This document shows, piece after piece, positions 12,402-18,389 of a DNA stretch of 18,389 nucleotides (position 1 is its first letter; each line of letters opens with the position of its first letter). The notes beneath the pieces are model-generated. The model made no database searches and was not told the DNA's origin. It worked only from the letters and a program-made list of their open reading frames with translations. The position numbers and the translations under genes were made by a program. Source of the stretch: AG-12 sp035531535 (GTDB lineage Bacteria > Chloroflexota > Dormibacteria > Aeolococcales > Bog-877); assembly GCA_035531535.1 (NCBI GenBank), contig DATKSV010000134.1, positions 1-18,389 of the forward strand, given 5' to 3'.

Positions 12402-13343
12402 GTGGCCAACTCCGCATATGCCTCCGCCGCCGAGCAATTGGCTCCCGCCGGATTCACCAAGGTCTGGGATCACCTCTACTCTACCCCGGGTGCGGGCGCG
12501 GACGTGCTTGTGGAGACCCTTGACTTCCAGACCGCCACCACCTTCGGGATAACCCTGGGTGGGGTCTCCGGCATGATCTCAAAGCTCCAGCAGGAGGCGC
12601 AGTCCCACGGTTCGGATATGTACGGGCTGGCTCTTTACCACCGCTCCATACAACCGATTGACGTGACCATCCCGCCCCAGGTCTGCATGAACATCCCGAT
12701 CTTCGGGAATGTCTGCGTCAACATCCCGGGCGGCGGCACCACCATTCTGGCCACTGACGAGTACCGGCTGGTGGCAGTCCACTCCCAGTTCCAATGGGCG
12801 GTGTTTGCGATTGGGCTGGCTATTGCGGCTGGCATCGTGATGTTCGTGCTCACCAACCTCAAGAACGAGCAGGGGGTATTCGCCAACATCGCCAAGGACT
12901 TCGCCACCGCCTTCGGAGGCGGTCAGACCTCCGCGATCACTACCGAGTTCATTTGGTTCTTCCTTGCCGCCAGCGTGGCCGCGGTCGGCTCCTACATCGT
13001 GCTGCGCGACATCACCCAATCCACAGGTCTGTCCGCCACCTCGGTCCGCGTTCCTGGTACTCCCTCCCTGCCGACCCTGCAGAATCCCAACCCCGGGGTT
13101 CAGTTCAGCACCCCTTATGGACAGCTCGGCGTCACCCCTCAGCGTGGTGTCGGCATCACAACCGATCTGGGGCAGCGGTCCCGCGGGCAGCAGGCCACCA
13201 TGGCACGGCAGGCCGCCCAAGGTCAGGCGCAGCAGCGGCGCCAGCAGGAGGCGTTCGAGTTGGACCAGAGGCGGCGGAGGGCTGCCGCCCAGGCGGCGGA
13301 GGCACGGGCTGCTCAGTTGGCGGCCAAAGCTGCCGCAGCCTGA
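12402..13343 (+). CDS. Two-TM membrane protein with basic Gln/Ala-rich helical tail
   Basis: From GTG 12402 the protein is 313 aa. Residues 1-125 form a soluble domain with a repeated VCMNIPIFGNVCVNIPGGG element (94-112). A first membrane span is at about 131-152 (WAVFAIGLAIAAGIVMFVLTNL) and a second at about 182-201 (EFIWFFLAASVAAVGSYIVL), with a 30-residue loop between. The C-terminal third is Pro-rich and then a long basic Gln/Arg/Ala helix (258-313). In a structural operon such a protein could sit in an internal virion membrane, form a DNA-delivery channel or act as a holin. The size and soluble domains argue against a simple holin. No known family is recognised. Confidence 0.8.
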   Translation: MANSAYASAAEQLAPAGFTKVWDHLYSTPGAGADVLVETLDFQTATTFGITLGGVSGMISKLQQEAQSHGSDMYGLALYHRSIQPIDVTIPPQVCMNIPIFGNVCVNIPGGGTTILATDEYRLVAVHSQFQWAVFAIGLAIAAGIVMFVLTNLKNEQGVFANIAKDFATAFGGGQTSAITTEFIWFFLAASVAAVGSYIVLRDITQSTGLSATSVRVPGTPSLPTLQNPNPGVQFSTPYGQLGVTPQRGVGITTDLGQRSRGQQATMARQAAQGQAQQRRQQEAFELDQRRRRAAAQAAEARAAQLAAKAAAA

Positions 13344-13345
13344 CC

Positions 13346-13621
13346 ATGGCGCTGGAACTGCTGCCGACCGGGGTGTCGGTGATCGCCGGCGGGATGGATG
13401 GGGTGCTCCGCGCCTACGACGACAGCCGCGGGGCCTCCCTGTTCCCCAAGCAATACTCCTTCTACTACGAGGCGGCGCTCACCATAGCCGGTGGCGCCTT
13501 GGCCTTCGTGGGGAGCGAATCAGAGCTCACCCACCCCTTCCTGTACGGCGGCACATGGCGGATAGGAAGCCGTCTGGGCTACTGGCTGGGCACTCCCGGC
13601 GGCCCGCATTTCGGCCTCTGA
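13346..13621 (+). CDS. 91-aa small protein, paralogue of the 13678-14082 protein
   Basis: ATG two bases after the previous stop. The product begins MALELLPTGVSVIAGGMDGVL and shares with the downstream gene the blocks LLPTG-SV-AGG-DG-LR, QYS-YYE, and PFLYGG. The middle (ALTIAGGALAFVG) is a moderately hydrophobic, glycine-rich helix that could cross a membrane, followed by a Trp/Tyr-rich tail. The direct duplication next to the two-TM protein suggests both copies serve one assembly, for example as membrane-associated virion components. The family is not recognised. The second paralogue carries an added C-terminal extension that this one lacks. Confidence 0.8.
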   Translation: MALELLPTGVSVIAGGMDGVLRAYDDSRGASLFPKQYSFYYEAALTIAGGALAFVGSESELTHPFLYGGTWRIGSRLGYWLGTPGGPHFGL

Positions 13622-13677
13622 CTTCGATTATCTGATCTCAACACAAAGCCACTTCGGTTGTGGTAGCCTTCCAGCCA
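13622..13677 (+). promoter_or_regulatory. 56-bp intergenic gap with weak promoter-like elements
   Basis: This is the only sizeable gap in the plus-strand structural operon and is more AT-rich than its surroundings. TCAACA (13638-13643) and TAGCCT (13664-13669) could form a weak promoter with a long 20-bp spacer, the -10 box ending 8 nt before the ATG at 13678. The evidence is weak; it may instead be a remnant of the gene duplication. Confidence 0.3.
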
Positions 13678-14082
13678 ATGGCACTCTCACTGCTCCCCAC
13701 CGGAATATCAGTCCTGGCAGGCGGGGTCGATGGTCTACTCCGTCAGAACGATGCCAACAACGGCCGGACCATGATCCACCAGCAATACTCCACCTACTAC
13801 GAGGGCGGCCTGCTCGTCCTGGGCGGAGTGATGGGCATGTTCGATGTCCACCCTGACCTTTTCGAGCCCTTCCTCTACGGCGGTGGCTTCGGGATCGCCA
13901 GCAAGGGCGGCCAGTGGGCGATGGAGCAGGCGAGCCCCAAGGCCACGACCACCACCACCACCGGCACCGGCACCGGAGCGGCTGCCACGGGTGGCGGACG
14001 CGGGCCTGGCGGTGGATCCGCACTCGGCAATCCCGGTATCAACTACGGCGCGTACCGTGACGAGCCGGCGGGGGTTCTGTAA
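13678..14082 (+). CDS. 134-aa paralogue with Thr/Gly-rich C-terminal extension
   Basis: ATG 13678 is chosen over the GTG at 13660 because the product then starts MALSLLPTGISVLAGG, matching the start of the 91-aa paralogue. Shared blocks continue through QYS-YYE and PFLYGGGF. The hydrophobic middle (GGLLVLGGVMGMF) could associate with a membrane. After residue 84 comes a low-complexity linker of six Thr and alternating Gly/Thr, then GGGRGPGGG and a short tail NPGINYGAYRDEP, absent from the paralogue. This looks like a flexible arm carrying a terminal binding peptide. Its TAA overlaps the next ATG by one base (TAATG). Confidence 0.82.
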   Translation: MALSLLPTGISVLAGGVDGLLRQNDANNGRTMIHQQYSTYYEGGLLVLGGVMGMFDVHPDLFEPFLYGGGFGIASKGGQWAMEQASPKATTTTTTGTGTGAAATGGGRGPGGGSALGNPGINYGAYRDEPAGVL

Positions 14083-14627
14083 TGCTCTTGATCCCAGCGG
14101 GTCAGACTGACATCTCCCGGCTGAAGCTGCTTAGGGACGTCACCCTCAACCAGCTCAAGTCCGCGGTGCGTGGCACGACCACGACCCAGCCGCTCATCTA
14201 CCGTGACCTGATTCAGCAGGATCTCCTCCCGAACGCGGCGGGTGGGGATCTCAACACTCGGTTCAGCAACCCCAACGCACTGGTTGCGAATGTCTCGGGG
14301 CAGCTCTACAGCCAGACCCTTCAGAACTTCCAGTCCATCGGGATCTACGGCTACGCCAGCTTGGCGGCCAGCCCCTTGATCTCGCTGCTGCAGTTCAACC
14401 TGGGGTCTGCGGTCACCATCGCCCAGTTCTTCCTGGACACCATCTACGCGGATCAGTCCGAGGTAGTCGGGTACTTCGACACCCCGGTCATCTACACCCC
14501 CCAGCAGACCGTGAACATCAACGCGGTGGCCTCTGCGGCAGTCGGGGTAGGTGCGGAGAGCTTCGTGCTCCTCGGCATGGTGTACGAGCCGGCCGGTCGG
14601 ACCATCCAGCCCCAGAACGTTCAGTAG
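14082..14627 (+). CDS. Beta-rich virion protein, candidate single jelly-roll capsid protein
   Basis: ATG overlaps the previous stop (TAATG), so translation is coupled. The 181-residue product has no Cys and no membrane segment. An N-terminal helix-containing part (RLKLLRDVTLNQLKSAVRG) leads to alternating beta-strand-like segments; the last third, EVVGYFDTPVIYTPQQTVNINAVASAAVG followed by SFVLLGMVYEP, has the look of the final strands of a beta sandwich. The length fits a single jelly-roll capsid subunit like those of small tailless dsDNA phages (for example the VP16 class of P23-77) and is too short for an HK97 capsid. This is a structural guess from pattern and context, not homology. Confidence 0.8.
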   Translation: MLLIPAGQTDISRLKLLRDVTLNQLKSAVRGTTTTQPLIYRDLIQQDLLPNAAGGDLNTRFSNPNALVANVSGQLYSQTLQNFQSIGIYGYASLAASPLISLLQFNLGSAVTIAQFFLDTIYADQSEVVGYFDTPVIYTPQQTVNINAVASAAVGVGAESFVLLGMVYEPAGRTIQPQNVQ

Positions 14628-14630
14628 CCC

Positions 14631-14924
14631 ATGGCTGTCGTAGGCAATCTGCCGAAGGCGCTGGGCCGAACCACGAGGAAGGTCTTTGCGGGTCAGGCCG
14701 CCATCACGGGCACTGGCGCGATCGTCACCGGGCTGAGCAGCATCGACCAGGGTGCGGCCATGGTCACTGTGCAGAACTCGGCGCTCACCATCCCCACCAA
14801 CATCGCCACGGTCAGCTCCGTGACGGGGGGGTCGGTGAACGTGGTCGTGATCGCCTTGGCGGCGACGGCAAACGCGATCTCCGCCGTGGCCGCGAACGTC
14901 GGCTGTCTCTGCACCGGCTCCTGA
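14631..14924 (+). CDS. 97-aa beta-rich small virion-type protein
   Basis: ATG three bases after the previous stop. The product is Ala/Val/Thr-rich with alternating strand-like segments (AITGTGAIVTGLSS, AAMVTVQNSALTI, SVNVVVIALAATANAISAVAANVG) and ends in CLCTGS. GQ...TGT-x-x-VTGL near the N-terminus resembles short beta-sandwich proteins found next to phage head or fibre genes, but I cannot name a family. The C-terminal CLC might crosslink or bind metal. The position directly after the candidate capsid protein suggests a minor capsid or decoration protein. Confidence 0.76.
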   Translation: MAVVGNLPKALGRTTRKVFAGQAAITGTGAIVTGLSSIDQGAAMVTVQNSALTIPTNIATVSSVTGGSVNVVVIALAATANAISAVAANVGCLCTGS

Positions 14925-14940
14925 GCCTACCTGGCCAGTG

Positions 14941-15204
14941 ATGGCCGACACCGCTCTGCTGCAGGCTGAAGTGCTCGACGCCCAACCGTGCCCCCACCCG
15001 GCAGCTGCTCAGAAGGCCAAGATCGTGGTCTCCGATGGGGACACCCACACCGCGCTCTGCATGGCCTGCTATTCCGCCATGAAGCACCTGGTCGAGCGGG
15101 CGGAGATGGGGCAGCGGCCCGAGTTGCCGGAGGTGTCGTCCACGATGGTCGCGCTGGGTTACACTCCAATGGACGCAGAACGGTTCTGGGAGGATCTTCC
15201 CTGA
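14941..15204 (+). CDS. 87-aa CxxC protein of the structural operon
   Basis: ATG 14941 (a GTG sits one codon earlier) starts a frame whose TGA overlaps the next ATG (TGATG). The 87-residue product has CPHP at residues 17-20 and CMAC around 40-43, a plausible four-ligand zinc site. A helix with ERAEMGQRPELPEV and a C-terminal GYTPMDAERFWEDLP follow. The family is not recognised. The next gene also starts MADT and carries CLGC, so the two may be related or act together, though their similarity is confined to these short features. Confidence 0.76.
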   Translation: MADTALLQAEVLDAQPCPHPAAAQKAKIVVSDGDTHTALCMACYSAMKHLVERAEMGQRPELPEVSSTMVALGYTPMDAERFWEDLP

Positions 15205-15797
15205 TGGCTGACACGACTGAATCCCCGGTGGAGCTATTCATCCGCTGCCTTGGCTGTGGAGTCGAGTTCCGTGTGGCCCGAGGAATCCGCGAGCTCATCC
15301 ATCCCGGCTGCCCCGGCGTCGAGGGTGCCGAGGTCCATTCTCCCGCCCCATCGGATCAGCCCGTTGCCGAGCAGCAGCCCGCCGCGGTCGAGGAGGCGGC
15401 GGTTGAAGCCCCGGCAGAGGATGATGCCCCCTTTGGCGAGCCGGTTCCGACCACCGTTGATCCTGGCTATGTGCCACTCAGTGGTATCCCGGACGCCCCC
15501 GCGTCGGAGACTACCGCTGAGCCGGCCCCTGATATGCTCCTCGGCTCAGAGCAGGGTACGGATGGTAGCGGTGCTGGAGACACCCCGGCCCCGGACCCTG
15601 CTCCATTGGCTCAGTCTGAGTCGTCTCCATCTGATCCGGCACCCGACGCCGGGACCGCGCAATGGGCGTTCGGCCCCGATGGGGCGGATCAGCCGGTGGC
15701 AGTCGAGGAGACCGCGGTCGAGGATGCTCCCGAGCTACCGACCGACCTGCCGGACCCCGACCCGGCCCCTGACGCACCCGCAGCCGCCGGGGAGTAA
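15204..15797 (+). CDS. Zinc-knuckle protein with long acidic Pro/Ala-rich disordered tail
   Basis: The 197-residue product has a short N-terminal Cys domain (CLGC at 15-18, HPGC at 33-36, with VEFRVARGIREL between) followed by about 155 residues of Pro, Ala, Glu and Asp with very few aromatics. The tail contains two related segments, QPAAVEEAAVEAPAEDDAP (58-76) and QPVAVEETAVEDAPELP (163-179), suggesting internal duplication. Such tails act as spacers or electrostatic mimics and are found in DNA mimics, scaffolds and secreted proteins. The metal-knuckle head may anchor it to another protein. The family is not recognised. Confidence 0.78.
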   Translation: MADTTESPVELFIRCLGCGVEFRVARGIRELIHPGCPGVEGAEVHSPAPSDQPVAEQQPAAVEEAAVEAPAEDDAPFGEPVPTTVDPGYVPLSGIPDAPASETTAEPAPDMLLGSEQGTDGSGAGDTPAPDPAPLAQSESSPSDPAPDAGTAQWAFGPDGADQPVAVEETAVEDAPELPTDLPDPDPAPDAPAAAGE

Positions 15798-15800
15798 GCG

Positions 15801-16229
15801 GTGGCTGTAGCCACCACCTTCGCCGTGCCTCCGGTCGAGGAGGTCGCCCCTGGGTCGTTCCTCGACCTGCTGTACCGGCTGCTGCAGGACATCGACTACC
15901 AGCTCAAGTGCCGCAATCAGGTGGCCAGCTCGTGGATACCGCGGCTCGTGAATGTACCTGTCGGTGCGCCCGGCCTTCCGGGGTTCCAGCTCTGTGCCCA
16001 GGACAGAGCGCGACTGGGGCTTGTGATCGTCAACACGGACGCCGCCAACACGCTGTGGGTGGGCCCCGACAAGGCGGTCGGATACCCGGGGGCCAGCAAC
16101 AGCTCCGGCCTGCCGATCTTCGCCAAGCAAGCGTACAGCTGGAATCTGGACGACGCGGACCGCAATATGGCCCGCTACGCGCTGGCCCAGACCGCTGTGA
16201 TCCAGGTGTGCGTCACCGAGATCCATTGA
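15801..16229 (+). CDS. 142-aa beta-sandwich-like structural protein
   Basis: GTG 15801 is preceded by GGGGAG at a suitable distance. The product has an N-terminal helix (SFLDLLYRLLQDIDYQLKCR) followed by beta-strand-like segments. These include RLGLVIVNTDAANTLWVGPDKAVGYPGA, which resembles the 'I-N-T-x-x-x-x-L-W-V-G' turn of small phage head-decoration or adaptor-like beta proteins. A C-terminal strand ALAQTAVIQVCVTEIH ends the protein. The similarity is from memory of a pattern, not a named family. It overlaps the next gene by one base and precedes the spike-like genes, so a virion surface or vertex role is reasonable. Confidence 0.78.
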   Translation: MAVATTFAVPPVEEVAPGSFLDLLYRLLQDIDYQLKCRNQVASSWIPRLVNVPVGAPGLPGFQLCAQDRARLGLVIVNTDAANTLWVGPDKAVGYPGASNSSGLPIFAKQAYSWNLDDADRNMARYALAQTAVIQVCVTEIH

Positions 16230-16417
16230 TGAGTGGATACCAGCGGCCACCCGAGCCGCACTTCGCCCAGCCCAAGTCCCAGCAGGAGCGCGCGGTTCGG
16301 GCTGAGCACTTCCGCACCTGCCGCCACTGCCGCTCCGGGAAGGTCTGCCCCGTGGGGCGGTACTACAACCGCAAGGAGCGGACCGACGCCCACGGCAACC
16401 CCATGCCGTACTACTGA
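16229..16417 (+). CDS. 62-aa CxxC basic protein
   Basis: ATG overlaps the previous TGA (TGATG); the longer upstream frame is a shadow of the 142-aa gene. The 62-residue product contains CRHC (31-34) and Cys 40 within FRTCRHCRSGKVC, flanked by basic and aromatic residues (VGRYYNRKERTDAHGN). Cys-Cys-His-Cys spacing allows a small metal site. It ends three bases before the LamG-like gene, so it is co-translated with the attachment genes. The function is unknown. Confidence 0.76.
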   Translation: MSGYQRPPEPHFAQPKSQQERAVRAEHFRTCRHCRSGKVCPVGRYYNRKERTDAHGNPMPYY

Positions 16418-16420
16418 GAT

Positions 16421-17824
16421 ATGCCCGGCATCACCTCGCCCATGACCCCGATCAACCGGGAGCCGGGCAACATCGCCTACGAGTTCCTGGGTATCTCCCC
16501 GCCCGACGCCGGCGAGCTCCCCTCGGCGGCGGCCGCCGACCACACGCACCAGGTTGGCAACACCGTCAGGCAAGTGGCCGAGTTCGGCTTGGCCCAGGGG
16601 TTCGCCACCAGCGACTCGGGCTCCGGAGGCCACGGCTACGCCGGAATGATCTCCTCCGTGGCCCTGATCCCGAGCTTGAGGCAGTGGACGATCGAGTGCT
16701 GGGTCACCAACTTCTTCGGCGGTGGCGGTGGAGGCGCTACCGGGTTCGGGATGTACCAGGCCACGGGCTCGACCAACCCCATCCCGACCGGGCTGCCGTC
16801 GCTAGACACGCTGGCCGGGGCTCAAGGGGACCAGATCGACGGAAACACCTTCCGGTTCCCCGACGGATCCTCCGGAGCAGCACTGCCGTCACTCTCGGGC
16901 ACCAACCACTTCGCAATCTCGTGCGATGGCACGGCCACCCGGTCATTCCTGAACGGCGTCCTGGTGGACACCAAAGCCGCGATGACGCTGTTCAACTCCC
17001 TTGCGGTGTTCGGGTTCGCGGCGGACAATCCGGGCTCCACCACCACCTTCGACGAGTTCAGGGTGAGCTCCACCGGCCGGTACAGCGCCGCCTTCACCCC
17101 CGCCACCGCGCCCTTCGCCCCAGATGCCGAGACCGAGATCCTGTGGCACCTGGACGACGGGCCGTTGGGCCAGTGGGGTGGCGTGCCTGCACCCAACAGC
17201 AACGCGACCGGCACCGAGGCCAACGCCGCCTTCGACTCCTCGGGCAACAATGACAACGGCTTTTTGTGGTGGGCGCTGACCAACGGGATAGGCGGCCTTG
17301 GCGCTTCCTTCACGGTGACCGGCGTCATCTCTCCCGTCACCCCTGGCTCTGGAGACGCGCCGAAGCAAAGCACGGTGCTCAGCCTCCAGGCCCAGACCGG
17401 GGATCTGGTGCTGACCAATACCGTGGGCGCTTCGGTAGCCAGCCCGGTGCCACAGTCCGATGGGACAATCCAGCTCCAGCTATCTGGCTTGGGTGGCCCG
17501 GTTGCCAAGGAATACGAGCAGGAGATCACGGTCCTCACGGCCGTCACCGTGCTGACCTATACGCCAGTCGTGAGCGGATTGTTCCAGGTCGACCTCTACT
17601 TCCGCGTCGCGGGCAACCCGACGACAGTCGCAGTGCAGGTGACGGCGACCGACGCGACCGGGGCGCAGACCTGGAATCCGCTTCCCTCGGCCTCCCAGCC
17701 GGTTGGCAGCTACCAGATCGACTCCATCGTCGTGGCCTGTATTGCAGGCGACCCGATCGACGTGATCGTGACAGTGGGTACGATCAACCAGGTGTTCTTC
17801 TCAGCCGGGATCAAGGAGGCTTAG
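16421..17824 (+). CDS. LamG/ConA-like receptor-binding protein candidate
   Basis: The 467-residue product has a short N-terminal region containing AADHTHQVGNTVRQVAEFGLAQGF (38-61). A concanavalin-A/LamG-type beta-sandwich covers about 65-245: WTIECWVTNFF (89-99), FAISCDGTATRSFLNGVLVD (164-183), TTTFDEFRVSSTGRYSAAFTP (207-227) and EILWHLDDG (239-247) are the characteristic strand and Asn/Asp-rich loop blocks. Such domains bind glycans or host surface molecules and occur in many phage spikes. A linker follows, then a C-terminal beta module (about 365-467) repeated in the next gene. No catalytic residues are evident, so binding is more likely than hydrolysis. Confidence 0.85.
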   Translation: MPGITSPMTPINREPGNIAYEFLGISPPDAGELPSAAAADHTHQVGNTVRQVAEFGLAQGFATSDSGSGGHGYAGMISSVALIPSLRQWTIECWVTNFFGGGGGGATGFGMYQATGSTNPIPTGLPSLDTLAGAQGDQIDGNTFRFPDGSSGAALPSLSGTNHFAISCDGTATRSFLNGVLVDTKAAMTLFNSLAVFGFAADNPGSTTTFDEFRVSSTGRYSAAFTPATAPFAPDAETEILWHLDDGPLGQWGGVPAPNSNATGTEANAAFDSSGNNDNGFLWWALTNGIGGLGASFTVTGVISPVTPGSGDAPKQSTVLSLQAQTGDLVLTNTVGASVASPVPQSDGTIQLQLSGLGGPVAKEYEQEITVLTAVTVLTYTPVVSGLFQVDLYFRVAGNPTTVAVQVTATDATGAQTWNPLPSASQPVGSYQIDSIVVACIAGDPIDVIVTVGTINQVFFSAGIKEA

Positions 17825-17826
17825 AG

Positions 17827-18389
17827 GTGCCCACCAACATCATCCAGCCCGGCACGGGCCTACAAGGGCCAGCGGGATCCGCTGGCGCGGCGGGACCGGC
17901 TGGCGCAGATGGTACTGCCGGACCAACGGGACAGGCGGGGGGTGCGGTAACCAGCGCGACCGAGACCGAGCTGGCCACCGTCAACCCCACCACCGTCGCC
18001 ACCACCACCCCAGCCGCCGCGGGGACGTTCCTGGTCGGCTGTCGGGTCAGGGTCGTGACCGCCGCAACCGTGGTCACCGCCCATATCACCTACACCGACG
18101 CGACTGGGGCGCAGACCTCGACCTGGCTCAATCTGGATCCCCTAGGGATCGGCAGCTACGATCTGGCCCCGGTCGTGATCGCCTCGGCTGCCGGGCAAGC
18201 CATCTCGGTCGTGGTAACGGCGGGGACGGCCAACCAGGTCTATGCTTCAGCAGCCATTTGGGGCACCGCCAGCTCGCCGCTGGAGATCGTCACGAGTTCA
18301 ATCGTAGGAGGGCAGCAGCTAGTGCCAGTAGGACCAGGAGGCTCCGGCCTCAAGATCGTGTCGGGCGGCTTCGGCGTCCTATTTGATGG
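17827..18389 (+). CDS. Collagen-repeat fibre protein sharing C-terminal module with upstream gene (partial)
   Basis: GTG 17827 has a near-perfect AAGGAGG seven bases upstream, overlapping the LamG gene's end. The visible 187 residues start with a short collagen-like Gly-X-Y run (about 10 triplets, residues 11-40: GLQGPAGSAGAAGPAGADGT and onward), expected to trimerise. A beta module (about 45-147) follows that repeats the LamG protein's C-terminal domain: TYTDATGAQT, GSYDLAPVVIA and AGTANQVYASAAI match TATDATGAQT, GSYQIDSIVVA and VGTINQVFFSAGI. A further domain starts near 150 and runs off the window. Collagen repeats and shared modules are typical of phage fibres and spikes. Confidence 0.82.
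   Translation, partial: MPTNIIQPGTGLQGPAGSAGAAGPAGADGTAGPTGQAGGAVTSATETELATVNPTTVATTTPAAAGTFLVGCRVRVVTAATVVTAHITYTDATGAQTSTWLNLDPLGIGSYDLAPVVIASAAGQAISVVVTAGTANQVYASAAIWGTASSPLEIVTSSIVGGQQLVPVGPGGSGLKIVSGGFGVLFD

Noticed and set aside
12579..13220. 213-codon minus-strand frame opposite the two-TM protein
   Set aside because: The plus-strand product has two clean membrane spans; the antisense translation is low-complexity Gly/His/Arg-rich without domain features.
12794..13345. Long plus-strand frame extending the 91-aa paralogue upstream
   Set aside because: The start at 13346 matches the start of its paralogue (MAL-LLPTG), so the upstream part is just open frame inside the two-TM gene.
16822..17547. 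241-codon minus-strand frame opposite the LamG-like gene
   Set aside because: It is a shadow of a gene with recognisable LamG-type strand blocks and a duplicated C-terminal module.
1..18389. tRNA, rRNA or insertion sequence
   Set aside because: I saw no cloverleaf-like segment, rRNA core, transposase frame or terminal inverted repeat. The gaps between genes are mostly under 110 bp.

Overview
This window is about 18.4 kb of densely packed, GC-rich DNA (roughly two-thirds G+C by eye). It is best explained as part of a bacteriophage or prophage genome, probably of an uncultured host. The phage assignment rests on a Bet/RecT-type single-strand annealing protein, a solitary beta-class DNA methyltransferase, a long co-directional run of small structural-looking genes ending in a LamG-like protein and a collagen-repeat protein, small holin-like membrane proteins, and near-universal 1-11 bp start/stop overlaps. 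The host cannot be read directly. High GC, many GTG/TTG starts and several candidate leaderless starts behind a TAnnnT box would suit an actinobacterium or a Deinococcus-Thermus-like host, but this is inference.

Layout. (1) 1-4214, plus strand: a partial gene, four small Cys-rich proteins linked by 4-8 bp overlaps, the methyltransferase, a 41-residue membrane peptide, a 115-residue unknown and the Bet annealing protein. (2) 4146-4943, minus strand: a coiled-coil protein with a C-terminal membrane anchor and a two-helix holin-like protein; the first overlaps the bet gene tail-to-tail by 69 bp. (3) 4949-6633, plus strand: an AAA+ ATPase of the MoxR/RuvB-like type followed two bases later by a GNAT-fold acetyltransferase. 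(4) 6702-10348, minus strand: nine small genes, seven of them (10348 to 7027) nearly gapless or overlapping. One belongs to a family I recall from many phages (unknown function); most carry CxC or CxxC motifs. (5) 10349-10450: a divergent control region with two -10-like boxes, each exactly 7 nt from a GTG start. It opens a 324-bp cluster of eleven GGGGCGAC/GTCGCCCC octamers that runs into the next gene. (6) 10451-18389, plus strand: a structural-type operon. In order it has a basic/disordered protein, a coiled-coil zinc-ribbon protein, a two-TM protein, two paralogous small proteins, a 181-residue beta-rich protein, several small beta or Cys-rich proteins, a LamG-like protein and a collagen-repeat protein that runs off the end. 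The last two share a C-terminal domain.

How it may work. Block 1 looks like early DNA metabolism and modification. Blocks 2 and 3 look like lysis/membrane and accessory functions. Block 6 looks like virion assembly and host attachment. No portal, terminase, HK97-type capsid, tape measure or tail gene is visible, although one flank is cut off. The two-TM protein, the small beta-rich candidate capsid protein and the spike-like genes raise the possibility of a tailless, membrane-containing virion. That is a hypothesis from architecture, not a demonstrated identification.
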